Assembly: GCF_000003605.2 (NCBI RefSeq)
Contig: NW_003105107.1
Location: forward strand, 208,288-271,282
Length of the DNA: 62,995 nt
Direction of reading: 5' to 3'
DNA from: Saccoglossus kowalevskii
Lineage: Eukaryota; Hemichordata; Enteropneusta; Harrimaniidae
The translations under genes were made by a program, and so were the position numbers. Positions 1 to 11,679 of this stretch are shown in pieces. Numbering within the stretch: position 1 is the first letter of the stretch; every line of letters begins with the position of its first letter. The notes under the pieces were generated by a model that saw only the letters and a program-made list of their open reading frames with translations, ran no database searches and was not told the DNA's origin.

Positions 1-116
1 AATGTTAATTACAGGTGACAGCTTTGGGATATAAAGCATGTCAGTATTTTAATGAAATTATTTTTATTTAGTTTATTTGAAGTTCTAGCATAAAATGCTG
101 TTCTTTATGACATTTT

Positions 117-554
117 TTACAAACTTGCTCTTCCGCAGGAATGTTTTGCTCGTTGTCGTTTGCCGCTTTGAATTTCTAAATTATGATCACTAAGCCGAAA
201 TTTACTCTTATTCATTTGACCGACTGCTTGGTAAAGGTACTCAAAACCATCTGTACAGTTTTCGTTCGTCATTGTACGCATATTCTCACGCCCATGTCTC
301 CATAGAAATAGCATTATGTCCAAGAATACTCTTCCTGGCATTTTCAAGCTGCTATTTACGTCGCTGAAATACTTTGTTCTAATGCCTTGTATTACATATA
401 TTCTATTGCTCCCCTCGTCATGTGAATGAAATACAGTGATGTTAGCGAGTGGTTTGTGTTTTAAAAATAAAAATAGGATATAGTGAAAATGTCTAAAGCG
501 AAAACTAATTTTGGCCTTCGAAATCAACAAAAATGGCACTGATGCGTCTCTCAA
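117..554 (-). pseudogene. Crypton-type tyrosine recombinase fragment
   Basis: A 145-codon open frame on the minus strand. The stretch around GRVFLDIMLFLWRHGRENMR resembles the core of Crypton/KIAA1958-type tyrosine recombinases, in which a hydrophobic helix leads into an R-G-R-E motif carrying the first catalytic arginine, followed by a 'T.(N/D)..F' strand. These enzymes cut and rejoin DNA for transposon movement; several have been domesticated in animals. Only this part of the catalytic domain is visible: no HxxR or tyrosine box follows before the stop, and no N-terminal domain was found upstream within the window. It lies just left of, and opposite to, the P450 exons. I read it as a 3'-truncated transposon relic. 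An exon of a host gene derived from such a recombinase is possible. The family call rests on motif resemblance only. Confidence 0.45.
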
Positions 555-798
555 AAATATATATTGGTCACATAATGTTTGTTCGAGTTAGTGTTTAGTA
601 TTGCACTACCAGTGAACAGTTAGGAACTTAATATTTCGTCACTCTTTGCAAGTCCCGGTTCACGTATTGGTACAAAGGTAAAGGTCATGATCATGTATTT
701 TCGTAATATAACGAAGAATATAAAAAAAGTAGTCATTTTCATTGTTAAGAATTTACACTGGTCAACTTGTATTCACTTTATTTTATTTTGTCTTATAG

Positions 799-1707
799 GT
801 GTGGCCACTCCATGGAACGACTGGAAAGTTACACGTAAACATATGATCAAGACATTAAATGAATATGTTGTGAAAAATAAAGGAATGGAAAAGATTCTGA
901 AGACAGAATGCGATGTTTTAGAGAAGTACATCTCTAATGCTGCAGGAAAACCAATATATCCAAAAGATGCCATCTATATAGCAATTGGTAACGTTTTCTG
1001 TTCCCTGGTGTTCAGTAAAAGGTTTGAATACAGTAATGATGATTTCAAAACACTTTTGGCGAAGGTGTCTAAAAAAGCCGCGTCCAATACTGATTTATTA
1101 ACATTTCTACCATTATTTTGGTATATTCCTACAACCAAGAAACGCTTATTTCTCTCAGTTGAAGCGGAAGTGTCATCACTTATCGAAGCCATTATTACCG
1201 AGCGTCGCCAACAGTTGCTGGACAGAGAACCAGAAAATATTATCGATTCATTCCTTATTAACCCAGGTAACACCACCAACTTAGTTGAAGCAGCAAAAAG
1301 TATGTTCATGCCAGGGATAAATTCAACATCCAGTACATTGTTGTGGGGAATACTCTATCTCGCGTTGAACCCGGAGATTCAGGAGAAGTGTTACTCGGAA
1401 ATAGTGGAAGTGGTGGGAATTGAGCAACATGTTTCACTGCAGAATAGGGAAAGCCTTCCATACGTTGAAGCAACAATTCTAGAAATCCATCGATGTGCTA
1501 GTGTTCTTCCACTTGGAGTGCCTCGCCTAGTTAATGCAGATATAAATATCAATGGTCACACCATACCTAAAGGTAGCACAGTGATAGCAAATATATGGGC
1601 CAATCATATGAATGAGAAGAAGTGGGTTAATCCATACAAGTTTAACCCAGATAGATTCATGGTCGATGGCATCACAAACAAGAACCACGTTATTCCATTT
1701 AGCATTG
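799..1707 (+). CDS. Cytochrome P450 (CYP2-clan-like), central coding exon, gene partial at 5' end
   Basis: Encodes the middle of a microsomal P450 monooxygenase. The exon starts after the acceptor TCTTATAG (ends 798) in phase 1 and stops at the donor G|GTAAAT (1708), again phase 1. Seen in order: WNDWKVTRKH (helix C W-x3-R type), helix I region PGINSTS (1311 onward), the helix K ExxR motif EIHR (1482-1493), and the PxRF-type motif NPDRF. Reading on past 1707 meets a stop almost at once, which supports the splice site. The first exon (membrane anchor and PPGP hinge) is absent from 1-798 and must lie to the left: in the paralogue on the other strand the matching intron is 2.9 kb. Compared with that paralogue, about four residues are missing just before the TNLVEAA segment (near 1267). 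Helix I has Asn where most P450s carry Asp/Glu. The frame is fully open, so this may be a live gene. Confidence 0.9.
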
Positions 1708-2113
1708 GTAAATAAATAGTTTGGGTTTTATTATGCATAATCATATTTTAAAAAATATTATATGTTCAGTGGGATTAGATGTAAAACAAAATGACACGGA
1801 TCTTCATTCAGTTTCGCATTTGGTAGACCACGTATTTAGGTAGTGGTAGTCAAAGGACACTGATAAGCCGACTGTTTTATAAGAAAAACACGCCAACTCT
1901 TGAAGTCAGTGTTTTGAACATAAGCATATTTGTCAATAATTATTCAAATCCCATTATTTAATATTTACTAACAATTTCTGATATAAAATAACGTACAAAC
2001 CGACATTAGTTTTTGTATGTACATATTTATTACATAATCAACAGAATGTAATAATTATAACCTTTGATTCATTGTTTAAACAAACTGTAATTAAAGTTTT
2101 GTCTCACTTACAG

Positions 2114-2298
2114 GTTTGCGTGCTTGCCCCGGTCAAGACTTTGCCAAGGTGAATATATTTACTATCATAACACGACTGATGCAAAATTTCATGTTCAAAC
2201 TCCCACCTGGATCGAAGGCACCATCCATGGTAGGAAAAACTGGAGAGGCAAGACAAGCATTTGATTATGACGTCGTATTTGAAATCCGCCATAAATGA
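2114..2298 (+). CDS. Cytochrome P450, terminal exon with haem-binding loop
   Basis: The last exon of the plus-strand P450. It begins after the acceptor CACTTACAG (ends 2113); the split Gly codon restores FSIGLRACPG, matching the P450 haem signature FxxGxRxCxG with the axial cysteine in RACPG. It continues through QDFAKVNIFTIITRLMQNF (helix L) to PPGS and ends in a TGA at 2296-2298 after EIRHK. The 405-bp intron before it keeps stretches identical to the paralogue's intron next to both splice sites, for example TTTGGGTTTTATTATGCATA near the donor. The product should be an ER-anchored haem-thiolate monooxygenase reduced by cytochrome P450 reductase. The substrate cannot be told from sequence. 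Confidence 0.9.
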
Positions 2299-2530
2299 CG
2301 ATGGTTTTGTATTCATTTGTTAAGTGTAATAGTATACATATTTAATTTATGATTTAGTGTATTGAGCCTAAACAATAACTTATTCGTGTGTAATGATATT
2401 ATTAATTAAATTTATTTATGCGTATAACAATATAGTAGAAAACACATTAATCCAATTAAAGTGTAGTAATTGACTACAAATTGGTCTTTGACAAATAGTA
2501 CAATGTGAAGTATATATTAACTGATTGAAC

Positions 2531-2536
2531 AATAAA
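2531..2536 (+). terminator. Candidate poly(A) signal of the plus-strand P450
   Basis: AATAAA lies 233 bases after the P450 stop codon; there are no competing genes between. Its position is plausible, but such hexamers are common by chance in this AT-rich DNA. Confidence 0.35.
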
Positions 2537-2578
2537 TACACATGTCTGTTAGTTAAATGTAAACAACTAAATTAGGGA

Positions 2579-2776
2579 GAACGCAGCAAGAACAAGTCAG
2601 TACTGATCGCAAATGGAGCTTTATAGATGACGTGCGAGAAAACACCATGGAGGAAATTGCTATGTATTGGGGTGTGTACAACAAAGATGATGAATCGCTC
2701 GACTTTGACGTTTTTATGATATGTGAATATTATTATAAGAACACGTGCAGATTTGTTGTGGTCCTTATTGTTTCCT
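2579..2776 (+). other. Coding-like segment, unidentified
   Basis: An open plus-strand frame ends at the TGA 2774-2776 and reads WSFIDDVRENTMEEIAMYWG then a tail rich in charged and aromatic residues. Its composition looks protein-like rather than random, but I do not recognise the family and see no clear splice sites. It may be a scrap of a mobile-element protein next to the repeat at 3001. Confidence 0.2.
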
Positions 2777-3000
2777 GATTATAAAAGTGTAGTGGACATC
2801 AAGTGCAATTTTTAATTCCACCAAAAAAGACGTACTACTCCAGCTTAATCTGACACTTGGGAAAACAATATTTGTCTTTTGGCCAATTTTTCGAGTAAAG
2901 TGCTCGACTATGCATCCACCCTCTAAAAAAAACGGTTTAGTGGGTACCTTTACCCTGTGCCAAATCTGTCGAGTACGGTTAGTTTATATAAGCCAAAAAG

Positions 3001-3300
3001 TGTCTTGAGTGCATACGTTGTGGTATCCTCGTAATAACCTTTACATATTATACATATTTCCCTTCTAAGGATACATCATTGGAATGCCACAATCTAAAAT
3101 GTTTAGAACAGATTTAGCGAACTTCTTTGTGTGGATTCCGGTCAAACCCTGGGGCTACCATGTTTGTTTTTATTATTGGAGGACGCTCACGCGCGTAATT
3201 GCTCCATATTTGGCATTCGCTTTTCCTAATATGGCAGGATGAATATACCTAGTGCAACGCTGTAACTTATGGCGTTACAGTGGCAGATGTATAATAATAT
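3001..3300. repeat. Dispersed repeat A, copy 1
   Basis: Aligns along its length with 7309-7626, from the shared TGTCTTGAGTGCATAC / TGTCTGAGTGCATAC start to the shared GTAACTTATGGCGTTAC end. The right end contains a small stem, CTGTAAC...GTTACAG. Copies differ by many substitutions and small indels, so the family is old. No protein coding is apparent. Confidence 0.75.
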
Positions 3301-4370
3301 AGGGTAGGCAGTGATTCATTTAGTGTATAGTATGACTATAAATTACATTTTTAAAAAATATAGCGAACTAATATTAAAAGCACAAATCGTAGTTTAAGCT
3401 TATAGCAGATGTAATGAAAGTTCAGTAAGAATATTAGGTATATATATGTATTGAAATATAAAGCATAAGTATATTTCAAAGAACAATAATTCGTTCACTA
3501 AGATGATGAACTACATTATGTAATGTATTTATCAATATGGCGGAGTCATATTACAAACGACGTATTCATTTAGTCAGATTGTCAATTATATTAATATTTA
3601 AATCATAACATTCAGTTTATCAAAACGTTAAAGTATTGCACACAAAATACGTATTGTGTAAAGTAACTGTAAAGTAAAGTTTCTGTAGTTTGAATAAAGT
3701 GCGTAAACTTCATAACATATATGTTTGAATTTACTGCTTCACTGTACAAGTTTATTTGATACTGCGGTTTGTTTGAAAGGTGACAGTCATAGACCTGGCT
3801 ACACTTAAACGGGTACCACCAGTGTCTTGTATGTGTGACAACTTTTGTCTACGAAAAGATCGGTCGGTGAGTGGTAAAAGCGATTTTACTTCAAGGGAAC
3901 TTCACCACTTATAGTTTAACCCGTTCTCAAGTGAGTTTATTTATTCCTAAAGCCACACTGCTCCAATACAGTAAAACTGCCTCCATTCTTTGCTGACTTC
4001 AACCCCATTGAAATGTACTTGATGAAAACAAGATTCGCGAGCATTAAGTCACATTCATACTAGAATCCCAATCTGATCCTATCGTGGTAGATTTCAGTCC
4101 TACATATCTTCTCGTGTTGTTTTAGCCAATGTGATTACTTCCTTTATGTTAGTACCGACAACTGGCTGAAACCAGTTCAGTGTCACGTCGCTGTATAAAA
4201 TGTATGAAAGAAATATGTTTTACAGATATAGACAACAGGGCTTACGTATTTATGGGCATTTATTGCACGGCCCACTCCCGGTTGCTAAAAGCGCTACGAA
4301 GCCGGGCAGTACGTGGTATATACTGAAGATACTTCGAGTAAATTTTGGAAGAAGTGTTTTTGTTAACAAC
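3301..4370. other. No recognised feature
   Basis: AT-rich spacer. I see no convincing reading frame, RNA gene or terminal repeat. Confidence 0.5.
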
Positions 4371-4375
4371 CAATT

Positions 4376-5135
4376 GTGAGCTTCAAAGTTGTGGCACAGA
4401 TTCATCACCATGCCTCCTCCAAAGAACTCTTCAACAAAGGCAAACACTGGGTCGCACGTGAGGTAATTCACCAAACATTTAGTGCAGGCGGTCAAGGGCT
4501 CGTGCACCTTGAAGCAATGATACATTCATTTAGATTGCAATATATTCAACGCTATTTGTACTGGGAACGCACAGTGCAAGTTCAGTCCTTACATTCGCTT
4601 CAGATTCGTATACATAGACTAGATGTACTTCACACATGAATAATACAAAACCTGCCTCAGTTTCCATTCCTTTACTATTTTCATGAGGAGACCTTTGAAC
4701 CGCCACCATCTGAATTTTCGTATTATTCATACTTATTAAATCTTAATCGTGAACGTGACACTGACGATTCAGCATCCTTATGTCTATACAAATTCACGAA
4801 AAGGTTTATTTACGAATTTGGAATCGAATCTTTTAATATTCAGAATAACAACATAGATACTGATTGGCGAGATATTTTAAGCGTTTCTGATGGAATGAAG
4901 CACAATTTTAAGAATATATATGACACCCATGTATAGAAAATGGAGGGTGACCCACAGTGAGTGGCGTCTGCTTAGAGGGGCAGTTTCTACTGGTAATTCA
5001 ATGCAATATGCAGTTATGCCAACAGTGATACAGGCGAATGTTCTTTTTGTCACAGTACACCTGACAATCTCCTACACATGTTCATGCCCATGTTCTATAC
5101 CTAAACTCTATAGAACTTTTCGGCAAAATTATTAA
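4376..5135 (+). pseudogene. LINE (non-LTR retrotransposon) 3' ORF2 remnant
   Basis: The frame 4376-4639 contains GGQGLVHLEAMIHSFRLQYI, the 'GGLGLvnle.k...lr...i.R' block found after the RT domain of many L1/Tx1-like ORF2 proteins. About 400 bases on, another frame gives ECSFCHSTPDNLLHMFM, the C-x2-C-x7-H zinc-knuckle-like segment near the C-terminus of the same proteins. The order and spacing fit a single element read left to right. Stops and frame changes separate the pieces and no RT core or endonuclease is present, so it is 5'-truncated and dead. The exact LINE clade is not resolved. Confidence 0.6.
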
Positions 5136-7216
5136 CTCTATTCCCATGAAATGGTTTATTTTCGGTCCACCACATAAAAGTTACAGTTTTACATCCATTA
5201 CCCGATAATTTAGAAATTTGAAAACGAATTCTTTTAGATTACCAGTATATGAAGCTCACGGACAATAATTTTGGTTGTAAAAAAGAATTACTCATCAGCC
5301 TTAGAATCTGTATTGTACGGCAACCGACTACGCATTTAGGTCTTTTCAATAACGTATTTCATTTATTTTTTTCTTTGCCTTTACACTTTTTGACTTTGAA
5401 TCACCATTTTCATTTTATTTTTAATATGTAAATTGAAATTGTAAATAGATTTAAACATGATTCTATATCTACTTTTTTATTTAGAATTTAATTTAAATCA
5501 CATGTTTAAACTATAATTACATTTAGATTTTAAGTTATATTCCTTTTATGAATAAAGTTCTGATTCTGAATTAATTTCGATTTTTAATTTCGTTTAAAAC
5601 TGAATTTTATTTTTTAAAAACAATTTCACAATTTAATTCCGAGTTCCATTCACATTTTATACTAGAATTTATACACTGGAATTGGTTATTAAAACACATT
5701 TCCATTCTGAATTGAATTTACTTCGCCATTTGCTTTTTAAATTGATTTCGTAATTTGCGTACGAGTTTGACCTCAGCCTCGCATTCAGATTTGATTTTAC
5801 TTTGTGCGTTTTTGATCTTTGACCCAAGGAACCTGTCCAACCAATAGGATCTCGAGCCTAAGATTTACTTGGTAGGATAGCAAACACAGGTGAGATGTAA
5901 AGGTATGGATTTTATGCAGCATTGTTGTTATACAAATGGTCGTGTGTTCATAGATGCTTCTGGAAGTCGACTGAGTGACAGTGAACTGGAGAACGAGTCG
6001 ATAGTGCACGGCAGACCACATGAATACCCGACAATGAATGATTGTTATGATCGACGGGACAGTGACTGAGTGTATAACCGTACGTGTACGTGTCCGGGTA
6101 CGTGTAATCCCGGGTCTGTAAATGATATAAAATGTAGCTGCTGCATGGAACACAGTCTGAACAATTTTCATTCGGTGCATGTACGATATTTCTCTTTAAC
6201 TGTGACAACGTGGTTCTCAAACGGCCTTTTTATTTAAACGGACAAGCCACAGATGTAATCCCCCGTAGGGTTTACGCATCTGTATGATCATGATAGTCAA
6301 CAAACAGTCCTGTACCCACATATATATTGTAAAATGATTTCTAGTGCCTGCCAACATCCATAAAACCATGTGTACGTTGTTCACCGTCGAAACGTAGTAC
6401 TCCGGATATAATGACAATTTTTTATTACACGTTGTGTTAACCATGTCTTATGGAAAGATAACCCCCTATTTTTGAGTTGGGTGTTTTCACTAAAAGCACT
6501 GAATCTATTCATTGCAGTCATTGATATAATAGCCATGCAACCCATACCTGTACATGAATGTACATTCAACAATATGTGTTTGCATTTTGTCTTCGCATGC
6601 ATATGCTAGGCTCTCAGCATTCATTGCCAAGACCTGTACTGAAAAGCACAAATTCGAATTATGTATATGTGTAACCAGTTTTTACATTCAATTTATGTGG
6701 AACACACTTTTGTGTTTTGATTGTGCACTTCAGTATTACTTTAGAAAAACCATACACATGACAATTATTATGCAGTATAGAGTTGGACCACGAAAATATT
6801 CCTTGAGGAAAATGTTTCAAATGTAGTTGGTGTGAGCAGTATGAAAGAATGTAAATCAAATAAATGCGGTACTTGTAGCTGTATGGCTAGGGACCAGCAG
6901 CTACAGTGAGTAGCATTTTCATTATACTGTTTTAAAACGTTGTGTTTATGATGGTATAGTTAATCGAATGGGAAAAAATAATTTAAACTTTTAAAAAAAC
7001 AAATATTTTCTTAACATTTGCGATGGCAACCAAAATATTTGTATACTCACACAAATTTGTGTATAATTTGCTGCCTTTACTCAAAGTTCTGATAAGAGAG
7101 AATAATTTATTTCTAACTCCAAGGATGAATTTGAAATGTGCTTAGCATTAACTCAATAGTGTAATTACTCTTCACTACAACTAGTCATGTTAAATGAACC
7201 AGCTAACTCATATTAT
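5136..7216. other. No recognised feature
   Basis: About 2 kb of AT-rich DNA with poly-T runs (5340-5620). Short open frames exist on both strands, but none shows domain-like content. Confidence 0.5.
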
Positions 7217-7348
7217 AAGGTTATTACTAAGATACCTCAAAGTATGCACGAAGACAGTACAGCGGCAGTATCGGCCGACGCGCAGCGGAGGTCGGTGCGA
7301 CAGCGTACTGTCTGAGTGCATACTTAGAGGTATCTTCGTAATAACCTT
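7217..7348. repeat. 132-bp imperfect palindrome (hairpin)
   Basis: The left arm AAGGTTATTACTAAGATACC (7217 on) is complementary to the right arm ending GGTATCTTCGTAATAACCTT (7329-7348). Pairing continues inward through GTATGCAC/GTGCATAC and GACAGTAC/GTACTGTC. The loop of about 44 bp is GC-rich. The right arm is also the beginning of repeat A (7309 on), so the palindrome looks like an inverted terminal part of that element. Confidence 0.8.
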
Positions 7349-7626
7349 ATTATTATACATCTTTTTCTTCCAAGGATACATCATGGGAATGCCGAAATCC
7401 AAAAAGTTTATAACAGAATCAGCGAACTTCTTTGTAGGGAGTCCGGTCAAATCCTGGTGGCAGCCATGTTTGTTTTTATTATTAGAAGACGCTTACGCGC
7501 GTAATCATTCCATATTTGGAATTCGCATTTCCTAATATAGTAGTATGAAAATACCCCGTAAAATAGCGCAAAATTACGGCGCGCTGTAACTTATGGCGTT
7601 ACGGTGACAGATGTATAATAAAATGA
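7309..7626. repeat. Dispersed repeat A, copy 2
   Basis: Second copy of the repeat at 3001-3300, in the same orientation. It adds some internal bases (about 7550-7580) and overlaps the right arm of the palindrome at 7217-7348. An open frame through it does not resemble any protein family. Confidence 0.75.
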
Positions 7627-8930
7627 GTTATTTTACCTCCATTACTTGTATTTGTTGTTGTGTCAACAGTCTGCAGGATCATGCCAACAGTGTGTCTGCT
7701 CCAGTTTTATGACTGCTGGCGTTGAAGTCAAAACCGAATGTGTAGTGTGTGGGAACCATATCAAAATGCACACACCTTCTAAGAAAGTTTTAGCTACATG
7801 TAATTTTATTAAATTATTAATTCTTGCTGTAAACATATTCAAATTAGGTCAAGCAGAATTAGGTTATTTTATTTTAATCATTTGACTGTCAAATTTCTTC
7901 TAATCCAAATTTCAGTGTTTACCCAATTTGCTAAATTTTAAGAATTTTTTTTCATAATTTTATACATACAATTACTGACATTGCTTCTAAAAGCACAAAA
8001 TGGAAGCTTATGTCATAGCGATGTCATTCTGTATGCCAATCTGATTAAAATAAGATCCCAGTTTCTTTATATTTTATTTTATTTTGATCTAGTATTTATT
8101 TTTTGGAGTTTTGGTAATTGCGATAGGCATTGGGTCAGATCCTAGTTGGCTATGTAAATCCCGTTCAAATCTCGCGTAAATAACATCCAATCACAGCCCC
8201 CTTTTCTACAGGCTGTCGGTTGCTTACTTTTCAGTGTAGCGATACTCTACGGGCAATCTCTCTGTACATTATATTTTGCACAGTTGAATAAACATTAATA
8301 TAATTTGTTTTATTTACAAAAGATTCCACAACATTTGTTTCACTTCCAACAAATGTGTACACTTCAAGATGCATCTTTGCCACCCAAGTTTATTCAGTCA
8401 TCACTTCAATCAAAGACTGAGCATAATTATCTAGAATGGAAGCAAAAAATGGATTAGAACATTGTAAATAGCTATAGTAAACAATGCAAACTGATTTCAA
8501 ATTGTATAACGGTAACCGGCCCACGGCATCGATACAGAATATTGGAGCAAACAAATATTTCCTGATCAATTGCATGTGTTCCAAATAAAAACTATTTTAT
8601 TCCAGTCCAATCAGCTCAATTACTTTAATGAAGAATCATTGTATAATGTAGAAAATATTGATACATTTTGATGAATATTTACAGCTACTGCTTCAATACC
8701 GTAGACGATTTTGGCTCGGTCGTCAACAAAACATCACCCGTCTCAGTGATGTAGATATAAGCCAGTAGCCGGTCAAAATGCCTACTCAGGTGAAAATACC
8801 GGCTATTTTTTTCATTATAAAACAACAAATTTAGATAATAAAAAAAATTCTAAAAATATATTCTGTATACACGGAATCGTAGCGTATTTAATACTTTTAA
8901 CAGTTTAAAAAAACGAATTCACGTATTCAA
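7627..8930. other. No recognised feature
   Basis: AT-rich spacer without recognisable genes. A short GC-richer patch near 8690-8800 contains partly self-complementary CCGGT/ACCGG words. Confidence 0.45.
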
Positions 8931-9151
8931 AGCTACGCCAGTTTTTTTGCAAAGCGACACGGGTAAATCTGTAGACGTTTGCTGAAAATGTAACGTACTT
9001 CCGGGTTTGACGTTGTTCGGGTACGCACGAAGGCTTTCGGCGTTGTTCGGATATGTTAATTACAATCACATGTGCACGACGTCATTTTTACCTCCATTCT
9101 GACCTCTGGTTTTCTATGGCTTTATTCCCTCTCTTTTTATGTTCATTCAAC

Positions 9152-9630
9152 ATGCTGTCAAACAAATCGTCTACACGGAAGGGAGCATCGTCGAACCAGC
9201 ATGAACAGTCAACGATCAAGAAATTGTTAAAGTCGTTTGAATTGTGCAACTCGTGCTAACTCGTCGCCGATGACTCCAGAAATGACCAGCGATCGGCAAC
9301 GTGACGATGTCGCCGTGGAAGCAAATCCACTGAGCTCAACTTCATGAATTTAATGTCGGTCCCAAGTTGAAATCCTCACAGAATGATGCCGATGGATCGA
9401 AACAAATAAATATGCGGTCAGTACAAGAAGGGAAAGACATTTTAGTGTCAGCATTCCCTGCATTGTTTGAAGACGTCGATAAGTATAACACGCACATGCA
9501 TAATTTTTACTTTTGTCATGGTTCGTGCAATCAAATTTCCAAGGGCGATTCTATCACGGTAAAACGCGGGAATTCAACTACAAAATGTTCACACGAGTGG
9601 ATTAATGATAAAGAACTAGTTACGATGTAA
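9152..9630 (+). other. Two linked coding-like segments, unidentified
   Basis: After a CpG-richer stretch (8930-9060), an ATG at 9152 opens a 35-codon frame (start MLSNKSSTRKGASSNQHEQS) that is Ser/Lys-rich. A second frame to 9630 reads KDILVSAFPALFEDVDKYNT and then a Cys/His-bearing part (NFYFCHGSCNQISKGDSITV). The two are in different frames with stops between, so this is either an intron-containing gene 5' part or a decayed mobile-element protein. I do not recognise it. Confidence 0.25.
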
Positions 9631-9834
9631 CTACTGATTTATGGTGGTTATAATAATTTTCTTGTAATTACACAAAATTATAATAAAAAAAATACATCAC
9701 AATGATGAATATACACAGAAAAACACACACCAAATTTCTTGTAGAATTAACATTTTATTAGCTTGAAATTGCATGAATAATGACCACGTTATTAAAAAAG
9801 TTCCAAATCATGGGAGGTGGACACACCTCACAGA

Positions 9835-9850
9835 CCCCCCCCCCCCCCCC
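9835..9850. repeat. Poly-C tract
   Basis: A run of 16 C. Similar C or G homopolymer runs occur near 19498, 32213, 34842, 41696 and 42052, several at transposon edges or inside MITEs. Confidence 0.9.
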
Positions 9851-10244
9851 AGGCTATTAGCCAGGAATTTGCAATTGCCAGTCCAAAATAATTTAACTTC
9901 ATGAAAAATGTAGATGGTTTTGAATATATTTTGGTAAAGCTATCAAAGAACAATAGGAAAAAACAGAAAAATGTGAAAAAGTTGCCAGTCCGTTTGGTGG
10001 GTGGACTGGTGACTGGCTAACAGCCTGCCAACCCCACACCCCCAGTGCCACCTGCCGCGGTGTGTGCCTACGGCGCTCGCTATTTCAGCTTCAATATAAA
10101 TACTTTTCTTATTAGACCTTCCACTCAAAAACAAATCTACATCACTGCCGTCTCCAGGGCGAGCTTGTGGAAAAAGATACCGGTGAAAAAAAAATCGTCA
10201 CTCCTGGAATAACTACGCAAAATAATGAGCTAAACTGGAACCAT

Positions 10245-11044
10245 TCAAGCCACAATATAAACATAAAAATAAACGATGTTGATAAACTTACCGAAAAGCC
10301 GTGTTTTTCCCGATTGAGTATCCAGTAACAACTTTGGAGTTTCATCTCCCAAGAGCTTTTTCCCCCACAATATATTCTCCTCTCTAATAGTTATCACCCG
10401 AACATGGCGTCTACGAATACCAATACCGACACTAGCACGTTTTTTTTCTTGACTTCTCTGCAAGTCCTTAAATAGGGGGTCGTTCAAAAATTGCACAGAT
10501 CTAACATACTCGCATATATACATTTGAATGTACATTACAATTTCTACTTCAATTTCTTATCTACCCACTGAAAAATAAGACCCATCCCTTTTTTTAACTT
10601 CCTGCACGAAACGAGTCAAACAGAAGTTAAGTTCATCATTAGTCATAATGTCCAATTCTGGTTCGATGACACTCATATTCGCCACCAGACCAGCCCCTAC
10701 TCGTCTGTTTCTTTCTTTTTTTCAAGTACTGAACAGTTCAACTGACCACTTTATTTTTTCATTGTATTTTTTGGTATTCTTTAATTTTCTCTATATTAGA
10801 GTCAACCAACAATTTGCCTACTCGGAAACTTTCATCGCCGCTAATATTTGATGTTGAAGGCCCTTTTTCTGCAACCCCATGCACTTCCGAATCTTCATCG
10901 ATCAGGTGATTGCAAAGTATTAAAGTCGGACAAAAAGCTTTCGGGGGGAAAAACCATACACGTCTATGGAGGAGTCAGAATTGAATTCCATTTCTTGAAA
11001 AGTGTTTTGCGTAATAAATATCTCACCGTCAGTCTCGTCTGACA
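10245..11044 (-). pseudogene. KIAA1958/Crypton-type recombinase relic (ZMYM/QRICH1-like domain)
   Basis: Reading leftward from an ATG at 11044 there is an acidic N-terminus (MSDETDGEIFITQNTFQEME). Further on comes a frame with MTNDELNFCLTRFVQEVKKR DG, the 'eLn.wL.rFv.EvrkkdG' block that opens the N-terminal domain of Crypton-derived recombinases and of KIAA1958, ZMYM and QRICH1. After a stop near 10550 follow FLNDPLFKDLQ and REENILWGKKLLGDETP (10535-10245), the 'iT.eeE..LW..gllG...P..LL.T' block of the same domain. These appear in the family's usual order. The catalytic C-terminal half is not visible downstream. Internal stops and frame changes make it a dead copy. The call rests on motif order, not on a search. 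Confidence 0.55.
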
Positions 11045-11270
11045 TCTTGCCTGCGCCACGTTCAAAACAGAAATCAGGTGGTTTTAAATGGCACTATTCA
11101 AATTTTCGGCAGATTCCATTTCATAAGAAGGGAATTCACATGTAATTACTATCACAATATCCATACAAAAAATAAACATTTCCAACTCCCCAATAAACAT
11201 ATTTCATACAAAACCATTGTAATTTGCAGTACATTAGTAGTTTGATTTTTGTCCGAGAACGTGGTTTAAG

Positions 11271-11375
11271 ATAGAGAACCACCTCCCCTCGAAGTTTCTG
11301 ACTTTAGAATCACCTCGAGCCTGTGACCTTTGGTGATTCTGAGCCAGAAACTTCGAGGGGAAGGTGGTTCTCTAT
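11271..11375. repeat. 105-bp foldback (MITE-like hairpin)
   Basis: Two arms of about 44 bp, ATAGAGAACCACCTCCCCTC onward (11271) and the complementary GAGGGGAAGGTGGTTCTCTAT (ending 11375), flank an 18-base centre. Pairing is nearly continuous with a few mismatches. No coding capacity. It could be a small foldback transposon or an RNA-hairpin-forming repeat. Confidence 0.8.
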
Positions 11376-11679
11376 TACGGAAATGCTTCATCAGTACTCT
11401 TTACTGTGAAAAATGTGAAGCTTTTACTTCGAATGTTATCAGTTGAACATGTACCAATTGTTTCATTGAAATTGTAATGCAAGGTTTTGACAGATGGAAA
11501 CCACCAGTCAAAACACCTTTTTCGGAACTCTGTGTCACAAGAAAAAACATTAAAATTTTAAAGCCTGGAAAAATAAATAGATTTGTATTTCTTTTGATGT
11601 AAATAATATTATAGTAATGCACTTGGCTTGAAGGAAATCAGTTCAGATTTATTATATCAATACTTAATTGTAACAATGT

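Noticed and set aside
687-798. Open frame upstream of the first P450 exon, which could make 687 the start codon
   Set aside because: The stretch lacks any P450 N-terminal feature, the acceptor TCTTATAG ends at 798, and the paralogue shows the same acceptor with a distant true first exon.
10648-11042. Plus-strand ORFs opposite the Crypton-like relic
   Set aside because: The recognisable motifs are on the minus strand; the plus-strand frames have no domain features.
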